Shown here piece after piece: positions 25,336 to 35,001 of a stretch of DNA of 64,000 bases (the stretch's first letter is position 1; each line of letters opens with the position of its first letter). Below the pieces are notes generated by a model, which made no database searches, was not told the origin of the DNA, and was given only the letters and a program-made list of their open reading frames with translations. The stretch is from Jiangella alba. Lineage in GTDB: Bacteria; Actinomycetota; Actinomycetes; Jiangellales; Jiangellaceae. Made by a program: the position numbers and the translations under genes. The stretch covers positions 496,001 through 560,000 of the forward strand of contig NZ_FNUC01000003.1 of NCBI RefSeq assembly GCF_900106035.1. The letters run 5' to 3'.

Positions 25336-25902
25336 TCAGGGTGCGGCGACCACGGCGGCGAGTTGGTCGTCGAGGGGCGGTGCGCCGCGGCGGTTGTCGA
25401 TCTCGAGGTGCGGGGCCGGTGGGGGCACGTCGGGGAGGGTGGCGGCGGTGAAGGCGGCGAAGTCGGCGAGTTTCTGGCCGTCGCGGTCGTGGCCGCGGCC
25501 GAGGATCCGCTCCCGCAGGGTGGAACCGTCCGACCGGACCCACAGCAGCCGCACCGGGTCGCCGCCCAGCCGGTCGACGTAGGCGGACCAGCCGGGCAGC
25601 GAGCGGGTCTGGCCGGTGAACGGCGCGACGAGGAGGGCGGGGCAGCCGGCCGAGCGGATTTCCCGCGCCGTGTCGGCCAGCCCCGCGTATTCGTGCACCT
25701 TGATGTGCTCGTCGTACCAGGGACCCTCCCGCTCGCCGAACGGCCGCCCGTTCGCCGCCAGCGTCGCCACCACGAACGGCGCGTAGACGGTGTCCTTGTC
25801 CAGCAGCGCCGGGGTGGGGTCGAGCAGGGCGGCGAGCTTGCGCGCCACGGTGGTCTTGCCAGCGCCGGGCGCGCCGGCGATCATCCAGACGGCGGGGGTC
25901 AC
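25336..25902 (-). CDS. P-loop NTPase, putative small-molecule kinase (AAA_33-type)
   Basis: The 188-residue protein has Walker [15 protein letters not shown] at residues 10-23, DKDTVY after it, and a lid-like segment [16 protein letters not shown]. The layout resembles gluconate, chloramphenicol or polynucleotide kinase-like proteins that phosphorylate small molecules. No substrate motif is recognisable. It lies 11 bases downstream of the oxidoreductase gene and on its strand, so may be cotranscribed. Confidence 0.85.
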   Translation of the reverse strand: MTPAVWMIAGAPGAGKTTVARKLAALLDPTPALLDKDTVYAPFVVATLAANGRPFGEREGPWYDEHIKVHEYAGLADTAREIRSAGCPALLVAPFTGQTRSLPGWSAYVDRLGGDPVRLLWVRSDGSTLRERILGRGHDRDGQKLADFAAFTAATLPDVPPPAPHLEIDNRRGAPPLDDQLAAVVAAP

Positions 25903-25913
25903 GTCAGCCGACC

Positions 25914-26543
25914 CTATCCAGCCGCCACCCCCACCAGCAGCCGGTGGTGCCGCGGCCGCGCGATCTCGTCCGCGACGGCGACGGCGAGGTCCGCGTACGT
26001 GATGAGCGCCGACGCGGCTCCTGGCACGAAGCGGTACCCGCCGGTCGGGGCGCCGCCGTGGTCGAAGTCGCCGGCCGGGGCGACGACCAGCCAGTCCACC
26101 GGCGTCGACGCACGACGGAACACGGACAGCCCGGCGCCGTGGCCGAGCATGAAGTCGCGGTGCTCCGACGGGTAGCCGGGGGTGTCGATCAGCGGCACCC
26201 CCGTCACGTCCGGCAGCTGCGACGCCAGCCCGACGGCGACCAGCCGCGGCACCCGCGCCGCCGCCAACCCCGTGAGCAGCGACGACGCCGCCGCGGGGAA
26301 GAACTCGGCGGCCGGGACGGCGAGCGTGGCGGCCGCGTGGACGGCGGCGTCATGCCCCTCCGACAGCGACGCGACCGCGTCGGGGGAGGTCACGTCGCCC
26401 GCCACCAGTGAGACCCGGCCGAGGCCGGCATGCCGCGAAGGGTCGCGCACCACCGCCGTCACGTCCCAGTCGCGGGCGGCCGCCTCGGCCAGCACCGCCC
26501 GCCCGGCTCGTCCGCCGGCTCCGAACACCACGATTCTCGTCAT
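25914..26543 (-). CDS. NAD(P)-binding oxidoreductase (atypical SDR, NAD(P)H-binding family)
   Basis: The 209-residue protein has the Rossmann glycine motif [14 protein letters not shown] at the N-terminus, the acidic/Arg segment VVRDPSRH, and [11 protein letters not shown], typical of the NmrA/NAD(P)H-binding group (YwnB/BLVRB-like). It lacks a classic YxxxK. It is divergent from an HxlR-type regulator with only 66 bases between the start codons. This is a frequent pairing in which the regulator senses electrophiles or quinones and controls the reductase. The start is leaderless (see 26551). Confidence 0.9.
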   Translation of the reverse strand: MTRIVVFGAGGRAGRAVLAEAAARDWDVTAVVRDPSRHAGLGRVSLVAGDVTSPDAVASLSEGHDAAVHAAATLAVPAAEFFPAAASSLLTGLAAARVPRLVAVGLASQLPDVTGVPLIDTPGYPSEHRDFMLGHGAGLSVFRRASTPVDWLVVAPAGDFDHGGAPTGGYRFVPGAASALITYADLAVAVADEIARPRHHRLLVGVAAG

Positions 26544-26550
26544 GCCGCGG

Positions 26551-26556
26551 ACGCTA
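26551..26556 (-). promoter_or_regulatory. -10 element, leaderless oxidoreductase mRNA
   Basis: On the minus strand TAGCGT is followed by 7 bases and the ATG at 26543. It faces the regulator's promoter across about 40 bases, leaving room for a shared operator. Confidence 0.55.
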
Positions 26557-26597
26557 GGCGACGCCCCGGTCAGCCGGAGGTGACCATGCAGGTCAAG

Positions 26598-26603
26598 TAC
26601 GGT
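26598..26603 (+). promoter_or_regulatory. -10 element, leaderless HxlR-regulator mRNA
   Basis: TACGGT is followed by 6 bases and ATG 26610. This supports 26610 rather than the upstream in-frame ATG at 26586. Confidence 0.55.
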
Positions 26604-26609
26604 GGAGGC

Positions 26610-26972
26610 ATGCCGACGCCGCTCGATCCCGACATGTTCGACCCGGTCTGCCCGTCGACGCTGATGCCGTTGCGGTTCTCGGACAAGTGGGCCGGCCTGG
26701 TCATCCGCTGCCTCGAGCACGGCCCGCGCCGGTTCTCCGAGCTGCGGGTGCCGCTGCACTCCGTCAGCGCGCAGTCGCTGACGACGTCGCTGCGGAACCT
26801 GCGCCGCGACGGCCTGGTCGAGCGCACCGAGCGGCCGGGCGCGGAGCGCCACGTCGAGTACGCGCTGACGCCGCTGGGCCGCAGCATGCTGCCGGTCATC
26901 GCGGCGTTGTGCGCGTGGGGCGAGGCGCACTGGGACGAGCTGCTGGACGCCCGCGAGGCGGCGACGGCCTGA
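26610..26972 (+). CDS. HxlR-family transcriptional regulator
   Basis: The 120-residue winged-helix protein contains PVCPSTLMPLRFSDKW with the family's redox/electrophile-sensing Cys near the N-terminus. It also has PRRFSELRVPLHSVSAQSLT, LRRDGLVERTE and the wing VEYALTPLGRSMLPVI. HxlR/HypR proteins act as dimers that respond to aldehydes, quinones or disulfide stress. The divergent NAD(P)-binding oxidoreductase is its probable target. ATG 26610 is chosen from the promoter position. It ends 3 bases before the convergent pncA stop. Confidence 0.93.
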   Translation: MPTPLDPDMFDPVCPSTLMPLRFSDKWAGLVIRCLEHGPRRFSELRVPLHSVSAQSLTTSLRNLRRDGLVERTERPGAERHVEYALTPLGRSMLPVIAALCAWGEAHWDELLDAREAATA

Positions 26973-26974
26973 GC

Positions 26975-27568
26975 TCAGCGGACGATCGGCGCGCCCTCCA
27001 GCCGCACCCCGGCCGCCCGCATCGCGTCCAGCGCGGCCGCCGTGGTGCCCGGCGCGACCCCGGCGGTGAGGCCGAGCAGCACCGTGGTCTCCAGGCCAGC
27101 CTGCGCGGCGTCGACGGCGGTCGCGCGGACGCAGTGGTCGGTGGTGAGGCCGGCGATCTCGACGGTGCCGACCTCGTGGGCGCGCAGCCAGTCGGCCAGG
27201 GTGACGCCGTCGTGCGACGAGCCCTCGAAGCCCGAGTAGGCGGCCTGGTAGTGGCCCTTGTCGAAGACGGCGTCGAACGGCTGCGGGTCGAGGTTGGGGT
27301 GGAACGCCATGCCGTCGGTGCCGGCGACGCAGTGCCGCGGCCACGTGTCGATGTAGTCGGGGGACTCGGAGAAGTGCTCGCCCGGGTCGATGTGGTGGTC
27401 GCGGGTGGCGACGACGTAGTCGTAGCGGCGGTCCCACGGGTCGGCGTCGGTCCACTGCTTGAGTACCTCGGCGATGCCGAACGCGACGTCCGCGCCGCCG
27501 GCGACCGCGAGGCTGCCGCCCTCGCAGAAGTCGTTCTGGACGTCGACGACGATGAGTGCGCGCTTCAT
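26975..27568 (-). CDS. pncA: Nicotinamidase (isochorismatase fold)
   Basis: The 197-residue enzyme converts nicotinamide to nicotinate in NAD salvage. The catalytic triad is visible as Asp9 (VVDVQNDF), Lys104 (VFDKGHY) and Cys146 (TTDHCVRAT). The metal ligands Asp57, His59 and His65 lie in TRDHHIDPGEHF, and the cis-peptide region precedes Cys. Nicotinate phosphoribosyltransferase is encoded just upstream and overlaps by one base (TGATG), so the two consecutive salvage steps are made from one operon. Its 3' end nearly touches the convergent HxlR gene. Confidence 0.96.
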   Translation of the reverse strand: MKRALIVVDVQNDFCEGGSLAVAGGADVAFGIAEVLKQWTDADPWDRRYDYVVATRDHHIDPGEHFSESPDYIDTWPRHCVAGTDGMAFHPNLDPQPFDAVFDKGHYQAAYSGFEGSSHDGVTLADWLRAHEVGTVEIAGLTTDHCVRATAVDAAQAGLETTVLLGLTAGVAPGTTAAALDAMRAAGVRLEGAPIVR

Positions 27569-28863
27569 CAGCGATCCTCCCAGCGGGTCGGGATGGCGGG
27601 CTCACCGCGCGACAGCTTCAACGCGGTGCGGGGCAACTCGGCGCGGGCCCGCTCGTGCCGTTCGCGGGCGGCGGCCAGCGGCTCGCGGCCGACGGTCTCG
27701 CCGTCGCGCACCAGCGGGACCAGCAGCCGGCGGTCGTCGCCGTCGTCGACTGGCTCGTGGCCGACGCCGATGACCTCGGCCTCGGCGACGCCGCGGGCGT
27801 TGCGGCGGCGCAGCGCGTACTTGCGGCCGCCGTGGCTGACCTTGCCGGCGCTCTTCTTCTCGACGGAGACCATGGCGCCGTTGTCGTCGGTCCTGGCCAC
27901 GAGCTTGTAGACCATGCCCGCGGTGGGGGAGCCGGCGCCGGTGACCAGCTGCGTGCCGACGCCGTACGCGTCGACCGGCGCGGCCGCCAGCGCGGCGATG
28001 GCGTGCTCGTCGAGGTCGCTGGTGACGACGATGCGGGTGTCGCGCGCGCCCAGGGAGTCGAGCAGCGCGCGGACCTCCTTCGCCTGCGGCAGCAGGTCGC
28101 CGGAGTCGAGCCGGACGGCGCCGAGCTCGGGTCCGGCGATCTCGACGCCCAGCCGCACGGCCTCCTCGACGTCGTAGGTATCGACCAGCAAGGTGGTGCC
28201 CTTGCCCAGGGAGTCGACCTGGGCGGTGAACGCGTCGCGCTCGGTGTCGTGCAGCAGCGTGAACGAGTGCGCGCTGGTGCCCGCCGTCGGGACGCCGTAG
28301 CTGCGGCCGGCCTCGAGGTTGCTGGTGGTGCTGAACCCGGCGATGTACGCGGCCCGCGCGGCGGCGACGGCGGCCCGCTCGTGGGCGCGCCGCGACCCCA
28401 TCTCGATGCACGGACGCTCGCCGGCGGCGGTCGTCATGCGGGAAGCCGCGGTCGCGATGGCGGAGTCGAAGTTCAGCACCGACAACGCCAGCGTCTCGAG
28501 CACGACCGCCTCGGCGAACGACGCCTCGACGATCAGCAGCGGCGAGTTCGGGAAGTACGCCTCGCCCTCGCCGTACCCCCAGACGTCGCCGGTGAACCGG
28601 TACCCGGCCAGCCACTCCAGCGTCGGCCCGTCGACGATGCCGCCCTGGCGCAGGAAGTCGAGCGCGTCGTCGTCGAACCGGAACGTCTCGAGCGCGTCGA
28701 GGAACCGTCCGGTGCCGCCGACGACCCCGTAACGGCGTCCACCGGGTAAGCGTCTGGCGAACACCTCGAACACCGAGCGCCGCGTGGCCGTGCCCCGGGC
28801 CAGCGCCGCCTGGAGCATGGTGAGCTCGTACTGGTCGGTGAGCAGGGCCGTCGTAGCCGACAC
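27568..28863 (-). CDS. pncB: Nicotinate phosphoribosyltransferase
   Basis: The 431-residue enzyme makes nicotinate mononucleotide from nicotinate and PRPP. Recognised segments are [18 protein letters not shown] at the N-terminus, [48 protein letters not shown] with [20 protein letters not shown] and GVGTQLVTG. Gene order pncB-clpS-DUF2017-mec matches mycobacteria, where pncB1 is also divergent from clpS. Start GTG 28863 is supported by a -10 element that predicts a leaderless transcript. pncA follows with a one-base overlap. Confidence 0.96.
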   Translation of the reverse strand: MSATTALLTDQYELTMLQAALARGTATRRSVFEVFARRLPGGRRYGVVGGTGRFLDALETFRFDDDALDFLRQGGIVDGPTLEWLAGYRFTGDVWGYGEGEAYFPNSPLLIVEASFAEAVVLETLALSVLNFDSAIATAASRMTTAAGERPCIEMGSRRAHERAAVAAARAAYIAGFSTTSNLEAGRSYGVPTAGTSAHSFTLLHDTERDAFTAQVDSLGKGTTLLVDTYDVEEAVRLGVEIAGPELGAVRLDSGDLLPQAKEVRALLDSLGARDTRIVVTSDLDEHAIAALAAAPVDAYGVGTQLVTGAGSPTAGMVYKLVARTDDNGAMVSVEKKSAGKVSHGGRKYALRRRNARGVAEAEVIGVGHEPVDDGDDRRLLVPLVRDGETVGREPLAAARERHERARAELPRTALKLSRGEPAIPTRWEDR

Positions 28864-28870
28864 ATGCACC

Positions 28871-28876
28871 AGAGTA
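28871..28876 (-). promoter_or_regulatory. -10 element, leaderless pncB-pncA mRNA
   Basis: TACTCT on the minus strand is followed by 7 bases and the GTG at 28863. The rest of the 168-base gap to clpS shows no hairpin or other recognisable site. Confidence 0.5.
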
Positions 28877-29031
28877 TGCGGCTGCGCCACGAATGGCCCG
28901 GATCCCGCGCAGACTGGCGAAGCCGTGGCGCGGGGTGGATGATGAGATGTCGTGGACCGGCGGGAACAACGCGGGTCCTGAGCACGGTTGCGCGGGGTGA
29001 TGGCCGGAAGATGACACCATTGGGGGCCGTG

Positions 29032-29328
29032 ATGACCGCACCCGTCGAGATCGAGCGCCCCGAGGCCGCCGAGGTCCCGGTGGCGGACGTCCCGTGGATC
29101 ACGATCGTCTGGAACGACCCGGTCAACCTCATGTCGTACGTCACCTACGTCTTTCAGGCATACTTCGCCTATCCGAAGACGAAGGCCGAGAAGCTGATGC
29201 TCGACGTCCACGAGAAGGGGAAGGCCGTCGTGTCCTCCGGCACGCGTGAAGAGATGGAGCGCGACGTCGAGGCCATGCACTCCTACGGCCTGTGGGCCAC
29301 GCTGCAGAAGGCGGGGGACCGAGTCTGA
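29032..29328 (+). CDS. clpS: ATP-dependent Clp protease adaptor ClpS
   Basis: The 98-residue adaptor delivers N-degron substrates to ClpC/ClpA. Its core matches the family: [20 protein letters not shown], where the NDPVN loop and Met contribute to the N-terminal residue pocket. It continues with [20 protein letters not shown] and [25 protein letters not shown] 29032 is taken as start; ATG 29011 would add seven residues. The next gene begins within its 3' end, and the pncB neighbour is divergent, as in mycobacteria. Confidence 0.95.
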   Translation: MTAPVEIERPEAAEVPVADVPWITIVWNDPVNLMSYVTYVFQAYFAYPKTKAEKLMLDVHEKGKAVVSSGTREEMERDVEAMHSYGLWATLQKAGDRV

Positions 29329-29918
29329 GCACCGCGTTCCGTCGGGCCCGCGGGGGCGTCGTCGCCGCGTCGTTCCACGTCGTCGAGGTCGAGCTGCTGC
29401 GCTCACTGGTGGGCCAGCTGCTGGAGCTCGTGCGCGAGGAGCCGGCCGACCTCTCCGGCGGCGACGGCTGGGCCGCCGAGCTCGGCCTCGCCGACGACGC
29501 CACCTCGCGGCCGACCGACCCGGTGCTGCTGCGCCTGTTCCCGGACGGCTACAGCGAGGACGCCGAGGCCGCGTCCGACTTCCGCCGCTTCACCGAGCGC
29601 GGCCTGCGCGACCGCAAGGCCGCCACCGCGGCGACGGTGCTCGCCTCCCTGGCCACGGCCGACGCCGCCGGCATGCCGGCGAAGAACCGCGAGAAGCTGC
29701 GCATCGAGCTGGACGCCGACGAGTCCGAGGCCTGGCTGCGCACGCTCACCGACCTGCGGCTGGCGCTCGGGACGCGGCTCGGCGTGACGGACGCCGACGA
29801 GGACGACTGGCTCTCGCTGGACGAGAACGACCCCCGGCGGCACGTGCACGACGTGTACGACTGGCTCGGCTGGGTCCAGGAGACGCTGGTCCGCACCCTC
29901 TCGTCCGCCTTCGACTGA
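29292..29918 (+). CDS. DUF2017-family protein
   Basis: This predominantly helical protein contains [20 protein letters not shown], a middle region ending [14 protein letters not shown] and the C-terminal [14 protein letters not shown] with [19 protein letters not shown]2017 proteins almost always follow clpS in actinobacteria; the molecular role is unknown, and some annotations call them regulators. The start is unclear. GTG 29292 would overlap clpS by 37 bases. A CTG at 29325 has GGGGGA 7 bases upstream and gives an N-terminus ([10 protein letters not shown]) matching the family length better. Confidence 0.88.
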   Translation: MGHAAEGGGPSLSTAFRRARGGVVAASFHVVEVELLRSLVGQLLELVREEPADLSGGDGWAAELGLADDATSRPTDPVLLRLFPDGYSEDAEAASDFRRFTERGLRDRKAATAATVLASLATADAAGMPAKNREKLRIELDADESEAWLRTLTDLRLALGTRLGVTDADEDDWLSLDENDPRRHVHDVYDWLGWVQETLVRTLSSAFD

Positions 29919-29971
29919 CCGGCCGGCAGCCCGCCCGGCAGGGCGCTGACCAGGCACAGTATCCTTCCACC

Positions 29972-30385
29972 GTGCTGAGCATCCGCCGTGACATCGTCGA
30001 CGCCATCGTCGAGCATGCCCGCAAGGACCACCCGGACGAAGCCTGCGGCGTGGTCGCGGGGCCGGTGGGCAGCGACCGCCCGGAGCGGTTCATCCCGATG
30101 CTCAACGCCGCCCGTTCGCCCACGTTCTACGAGTTCGACTCGATGGACCTGCTGCGCCTCTACCGCGAGATGGACGACAACGACGAGGAGCCGGTCGTCA
30201 TCTACCACTCGCACACCGCCACCGAGGCGTACCCGTCGCGCACCGACGTCTCGCTCGCGAACGAGCCGGGCGCCCACTACGTCCTCGTGTCACCCCGCGA
30301 CGACGACACGCACGACTTCCGTTCGTTCCGGATCGTGGACGGCGAGGTGACCGAGGAGGAAGTCCAGGTCATCGATGGGGAATGA
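29972..30385 (+). CDS. mec: Mec-type JAMM metalloprotease, CysO-cysteine processing
   Basis: The 137-residue Mov34/JAB domain protein has a complete JAMM site: Glu23 (DEACG), His79 and His81 (HSH), Ser89 and Asp92 (SRTD). In Mycobacterium tuberculosis, Mec hydrolyses CysO-cysteine to release cysteine and regenerate the carrier. Here the cysO and cysM genes follow directly, so the same pathway is expected. The downstream carrier ends in Gly-Gly-Arg-Arg, so this protease may also be needed to expose the diglycine. A TANNNT-like CAGTAT at 29957-29962 precedes GTG 29972. Confidence 0.94.
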   Translation: MLSIRRDIVDAIVEHARKDHPDEACGVVAGPVGSDRPERFIPMLNAARSPTFYEFDSMDLLRLYREMDDNDEEPVVIYHSHTATEAYPSRTDVSLANEPGAHYVLVSPRDDDTHDFRSFRIVDGEVTEEEVQVIDGE

Positions 30386-30415
30386 TGGGCCCCGAACCGC
30401 CGTTGCCCTCAATGA

Positions 30416-31678
<1,263 letters not shown>

Positions 31679-31680
31679 CG

Positions 31681-31686
31681 TACGGT
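31681..31686 (+). promoter_or_regulatory. -10 element, leaderless reductase-like mRNA
   Basis: TACGGT is followed by 6 bases and ATG 31693, directly after the cysM stop, so the next gene has its own promoter. Confidence 0.5.
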
Positions 31687-31692
31687 GCACTG

Positions 31693-32268
31693 ATGCGCCA
31701 GCTGGTCTACTACATCGGTCAAACCATCGACGGCTTCATCGCCGGCCCGGACGACGAGATCGACTTCTTCCCGGTGCCCGACGAGTACTCGACCTGGATG
31801 TTCTCCCAGTTCGGCGACGCGCTGCCGAGCCACGCCCGGCAGTTCGGCCGCATCGACGACGTCCCGCTGTCGCGGTTCGACACCATCGTCATGGGCCGCC
31901 GCACGTACCAGCCCGCGCTCGACGTCGGCGTCACCAGCCCGTACGCCCACCTGCGGCAGTACGTCGTGTCGTCGACGATGACGGAGTCGCCGGACCCGGC
32001 CGTGACGATCATCGGCGGCGACCCCGTGGCCGCCGTCCAGGCGCTCAAGGCCGAGGACTCCGCGCTGGACGTCTACCTCGCCGGCGGCGCGGCGCTGGCC
32101 GGCGCGCTGCTGCCCGAGATCGACCGGATGGTGGTCAAGCAGTACCCGGTGGTCGCCGGCGCGGGGGTGCCGCTGTTCTCCACCGGGTTCGCGCCGACGG
32201 CGTTCGAGCTGACCGACGTGCAGACGTTCGGCAGCGGCCACGTCGTGCTGGACTACCGCCGGGCCTAG
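31693..32268 (+). CDS. Dihydrofolate reductase-like / RibD C-terminal domain protein
   Basis: The 191-residue protein contains [42 protein letters not shown] and [20 protein letters not shown], the typical pattern of stand-alone RibD-C/DHFR-like proteins (YyaP/YwjB type). They bind NADPH; the substrate is generally unknown, and this is not the housekeeping folA. It is inserted between cysM and murI, where mycobacteria have a rhomboid protease gene. It has its own leaderless promoter. Confidence 0.9.
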   Translation: MRQLVYYIGQTIDGFIAGPDDEIDFFPVPDEYSTWMFSQFGDALPSHARQFGRIDDVPLSRFDTIVMGRRTYQPALDVGVTSPYAHLRQYVVSSTMTESPDPAVTIIGGDPVAAVQALKAEDSALDVYLAGGAALAGALLPEIDRMVVKQYPVVAGAGVPLFSTGFAPTAFELTDVQTFGSGHVVLDYRRA

Positions 32269-32315
32269 CAGCGTGGCGTTCGCCACGTCCACGCCTCGGG
32301 ACCGCCGCGGCGGCG

Positions 32316-32321
32316 TACGCT
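32316..32321 (+). promoter_or_regulatory. -10 element of murI
   Basis: TACGCT lies 9 bases before ATG 32331 and no ribosome binding site is present, consistent with a leaderless or near-leaderless transcript. Confidence 0.5.
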
Positions 32322-32330
32322 CTTGCACCG

Positions 32331-33164
32331 ATGAACGACGCACCGATCGGGATCTTCGACAGCGGAGTGGGCGGTCTGACGGTCGCCCGGTCTGTGCTCG
32401 ACCAGCTCCCGCACGAGCCCGTCCTGTACGTCGGCGACACCGCGCGCGGCCCGTACGGTCCGCGGCCGATCGCGCAGGTGCGTGAGTTCGCCCTCGACGT
32501 CATGGACACCCTCGTCGCCGAGGGGGTGAAGATGCTGGTCATCGCGTGCAACTCGGCCAGCAGCGCGGTGCTGCGCGACGCCCGCGAACGCTACGACATC
32601 CCCGTCGTCGAGGTCATCCAGCCGGCCGTGCGCCGCGCGGTCGCCGCCACCCGCAGCAACGCCGTCGGCGTCATCGCCACCCGCGCCACCGTCACCTCGC
32701 GCGCCTACGAGGACTCCTTCGCCGCCGCGCCGCACCTCACCATCACCACGCAGGCCTGTCCGCGGTTCGTCGAGTTCGTCGAGGCCGGCATCACCCACGG
32801 GCCGGAGCTGGAGTCCGTCGCCCGCGAGTACCTGCAGCCGGTCAAGGACGCCGGCGTCGACACGCTGGTGCTGGGCTGCACCCACTACCCGCTGCTCACC
32901 GGCGTCGTCTCGTACGTCATGGGCGAGGCGGTCACGCTGGTCAGCAGCGCCGAGGAGACCGCGAAGGACGTCTACCGCACGCTGGTCGACCACCGGCTGA
33001 TGCGCGACGACGCGCTGCCGCCGCCGCGGCACCAGTTCCGCTCCACCGGCGACGCGCGGCCGTTCCGCGAGCTGGGCCGGCGCTTCCTCGGACCGGAGAT
33101 CGCGTCGGTCGAGGAGACGTCCGAGCTGCCGGTCGTCGGCCGCGACCTGGCGGTCGGCTCTTGA
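32331..33164 (+). CDS. murI: Glutamate racemase
   Basis: The 277-residue enzyme interconverts L- and D-glutamate to supply peptidoglycan synthesis. The substrate loop is [28 protein letters not shown] follows. The two catalytic cysteines are Cys73 (IACNSAS) and Cys183 (LGCTHYPLL), the latter next to the His. The next gene starts within the stop codon (TTGA overlap at 33161). The murI-MBL hydrolase order equals that of mycobacteria (Rv1338-Rv1339). Confidence 0.97.
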   Translation: MNDAPIGIFDSGVGGLTVARSVLDQLPHEPVLYVGDTARGPYGPRPIAQVREFALDVMDTLVAEGVKMLVIACNSASSAVLRDARERYDIPVVEVIQPAVRRAVAATRSNAVGVIATRATVTSRAYEDSFAAAPHLTITTQACPRFVEFVEAGITHGPELESVAREYLQPVKDAGVDTLVLGCTHYPLLTGVVSYVMGEAVTLVSSAEETAKDVYRTLVDHRLMRDDALPPPRHQFRSTGDARPFRELGRRFLGPEIASVEETSELPVVGRDLAVGS

Positions 33165-33913
33165 GGCTCACGGTGCTGGGCTGCTCCGGGTCGATGCCGG
33201 GGCCCGGCTCGCCCGCGTCCGGCTACCTGATCGAGGCCGACGGCGTCCGGCTGGTGCTGGACCTCGGCAACGGCGCGCTCGGCCCGCTGCAGGACGTCGT
33301 CGGCGTCGCCGGGCTGGCCGAGCTGGACGCCATCGTCCTCAGCCACCTGCACCCGGACCACTGCATGGACCTGTGCGGGCTGTACGTCGCGCTGCGCTAC
33401 GGGCTGCCGTCGCGGCGGCGGATCCCGGTGTACGGACCGGGCGGGACGGCCGACCGGATGGCCGCGGCGTACGGCAAGGAGCCCGACCCGGGGCTGTCCG
33501 GCGAGTTCGACTTCCGCGAGCACCCGGTGGACGGGTTCCGCGTCGGGCCGCTGACGGTGCGGGTCGCGCCGGTCGTGCACCCCGTCGCCGCGTACGCCGT
33601 CCGCGTCGAGCACGACGGCCGGTCGCTGGTGTACTCCGGCGACACCGCGGCGACGCCGGCGCTGGTCGAGCTGGCCCGCGACACCGACCTGTTCCTCTGC
33701 GAGGCCGCCTACGCCGACGGCGACGACAACCCGCCGGGCATCCACCTGACCGGGCGCGAGGCCGGGGAGCACGCGGCCGCCGCCGGAGCCCGTCGACTGG
33801 TCGTCACGCACGTGCCACCATGGGGCGATCCGCAGCGTGCGGCCGAGCACGCGAGCGCGGTGTACGACGGCCCGGTGGAGCTCGCCGTGCCGGGGGGCCA
33901 CTGGGAGGTCTGA
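33161..33913 (+). CDS. MBL-fold phosphodiesterase, Rv1339-like
   Basis: The 250-residue metallo-beta-lactamase-fold enzyme has [20 protein letters not shown], the metal motif [11 protein letters not shown], the later Asp in [15 protein letters not shown] and His in [11 protein letters not shown]. Its layout resembles RNase Z-like hydrolases and the mycobacterial Rv1339 protein, reported to hydrolyse cyclic nucleotides. Its place right after murI supports that orthology. TTG 33161 overlaps the murI stop by 4 bases and gives the conserved N-terminus RLTVLG. The PIG-L gene overlaps its stop by one base. Confidence 0.92.
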   Translation: MRLTVLGCSGSMPGPGSPASGYLIEADGVRLVLDLGNGALGPLQDVVGVAGLAELDAIVLSHLHPDHCMDLCGLYVALRYGLPSRRRIPVYGPGGTADRMAAAYGKEPDPGLSGEFDFREHPVDGFRVGPLTVRVAPVVHPVAAYAVRVEHDGRSLVYSGDTAATPALVELARDTDLFLCEAAYADGDDNPPGIHLTGREAGEHAAAAGARRLVVTHVPPWGDPQRAAEHASAVYDGPVELAVPGGHWEV

Positions 33914-34647
33914 TGACGGAGCCGACGCTCGAGCCGCTGCCCGAGGACTGGGAGCGGGCGCTGGTCATCGCCGCGCATCCCGACGACGTCGAGTACGGCG
34001 CGGCCGCGGCCATCGCGCGGTGGACGGCGCAGGGCAAGCAGGTCGTGTACTGCATGGTCACCAGCGGCGAGGCGGGCATCGACACCATGCCGCCGGAGCA
34101 GACCGGCCCGCTGCGCGAGAAGGAGGAACGCGACGCCGCCGCCGTGGTGGGCGTCGACGAGGTCGAGTTCCTCGGCTACGCCGACGGCGTCGTCGAGTAC
34201 GGCCTGCCGCTGCGCCGCGACGTCGCGCGGGCCATCCGCCGGCACCGTCCCGACGTCGTCATCACCGGCAACTTCCACGAGACGTTCGGCGGCGTCCTGC
34301 TCAACCAGGCCGACCACATCGCCGTCGGCAGGGCCGTGCTCGACGGCGCCCGCGACGCCGGCAACCGGTGGGTGTTCACCGAGCTGCTGGACGAGGGCCT
34401 GGAGCCGTGGAACAAGGTGCGTGCCATCTGGGCGGCGGGGTCGCCGGAGGCCGCGCACGGCGTCGACATCACGGCCACGTTCGAGCTGGGCGTCCGGTCG
34501 CTCGAGGCGCACGCCGGGTATCTCGGCGCGCTGCCCGGCCACCCGGAGCCGGCCGAGTTCCTCGGCATGTTCGCCCGTCAGGCCGGCCCGCGGCTGGGCG
34601 TCGAGTACGCGTCGGTCTTCGAGGTCTATCCGCTGATGCTCTACTGA
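33913..34647 (+). CDS. PIG-L/LmbE-family deacetylase
   Basis: The 244-residue zinc hydrolase has the hallmark AHPDDVEYGAAAAIARW at residues 19-35 and the third zinc ligand in NQADHIAVGRAVLDGARD. The family removes N-acetyl groups from sugars, as in mycothiol biosynthesis/recycling (MshB, Mca) and lincomycin-type pathways. It lacks the extra length of MshB/Mca (about 290), so it is a generic PIG-L member with unknown substrate. It starts inside the stop of the MBL gene (TGATG). The 38-bp repeat array starts 3 bases after its stop. Confidence 0.92.
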   Translation: MTEPTLEPLPEDWERALVIAAHPDDVEYGAAAAIARWTAQGKQVVYCMVTSGEAGIDTMPPEQTGPLREKEERDAAAVVGVDEVEFLGYADGVVEYGLPLRRDVARAIRRHRPDVVITGNFHETFGGVLLNQADHIAVGRAVLDGARDAGNRWVFTELLDEGLEPWNKVRAIWAAGSPEAAHGVDITATFELGVRSLEAHAGYLGALPGHPEPAEFLGMFARQAGPRLGVEYASVFEVYPLMLY

Positions 34648-34650
34648 ACC

Positions 34651-34986
34651 CGCCGGGCGCTTTGCAATGAGCACCCATACGCACCACCCCGCCGGGCGCT
34701 TTGCAATGAGCACTCATGCGCACCACCGGCTGGGCGCTTTGCAATGAGCACTGATGCGCACCACCGGCTGGGCGCTTTGCAATGAGCACCGATGCGCACC
34801 ACCGGCTGGGCGCTTTGCAATGAGCACTGATGCGCACCACCGGCTGGGCGCTTTGCAATGAGCACCGATACGCACCACCGGCTGGGCGCTTTGCAATGAG
34901 CACCGATACGCACCACCGGCTGGGCGCTTTGCAATGAGCACCGATACGCACCACCCGCCGGCGGTGCGTATCGGTGCTCATTGCAA
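34651..34986. repeat. 38-bp tandem repeat array closed by an inverted copy, family A
   Basis: TTTGCAATGAGCAC starts at 34661, 34700, 34738, 34776, 34814, 34852, 34890 and 34928: eight direct copies, spaced 39 then 38 bases. The only differences are at two or three positions (CC/CT/GA/CG and A/G). The last copy is followed after a 10-base spacer by a perfect 25-base inverted copy (34962-34986), so only the final unit can form the full hairpin seen singly at 279-348. There are no unique spacers, so it is not CRISPR. The array fills the gap between PIG-L and sortase stop codons. Confidence 0.95.
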
Positions 34987-35001
34987 ACGCGTCCAGCCCG
35001 G

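Noticed and set aside
34651-34986. CRISPR array
   Set aside because: The units are contiguous 38-base direct repeats with no unique spacers, and no cas genes are nearby; the last unit pairs with an inverted copy.
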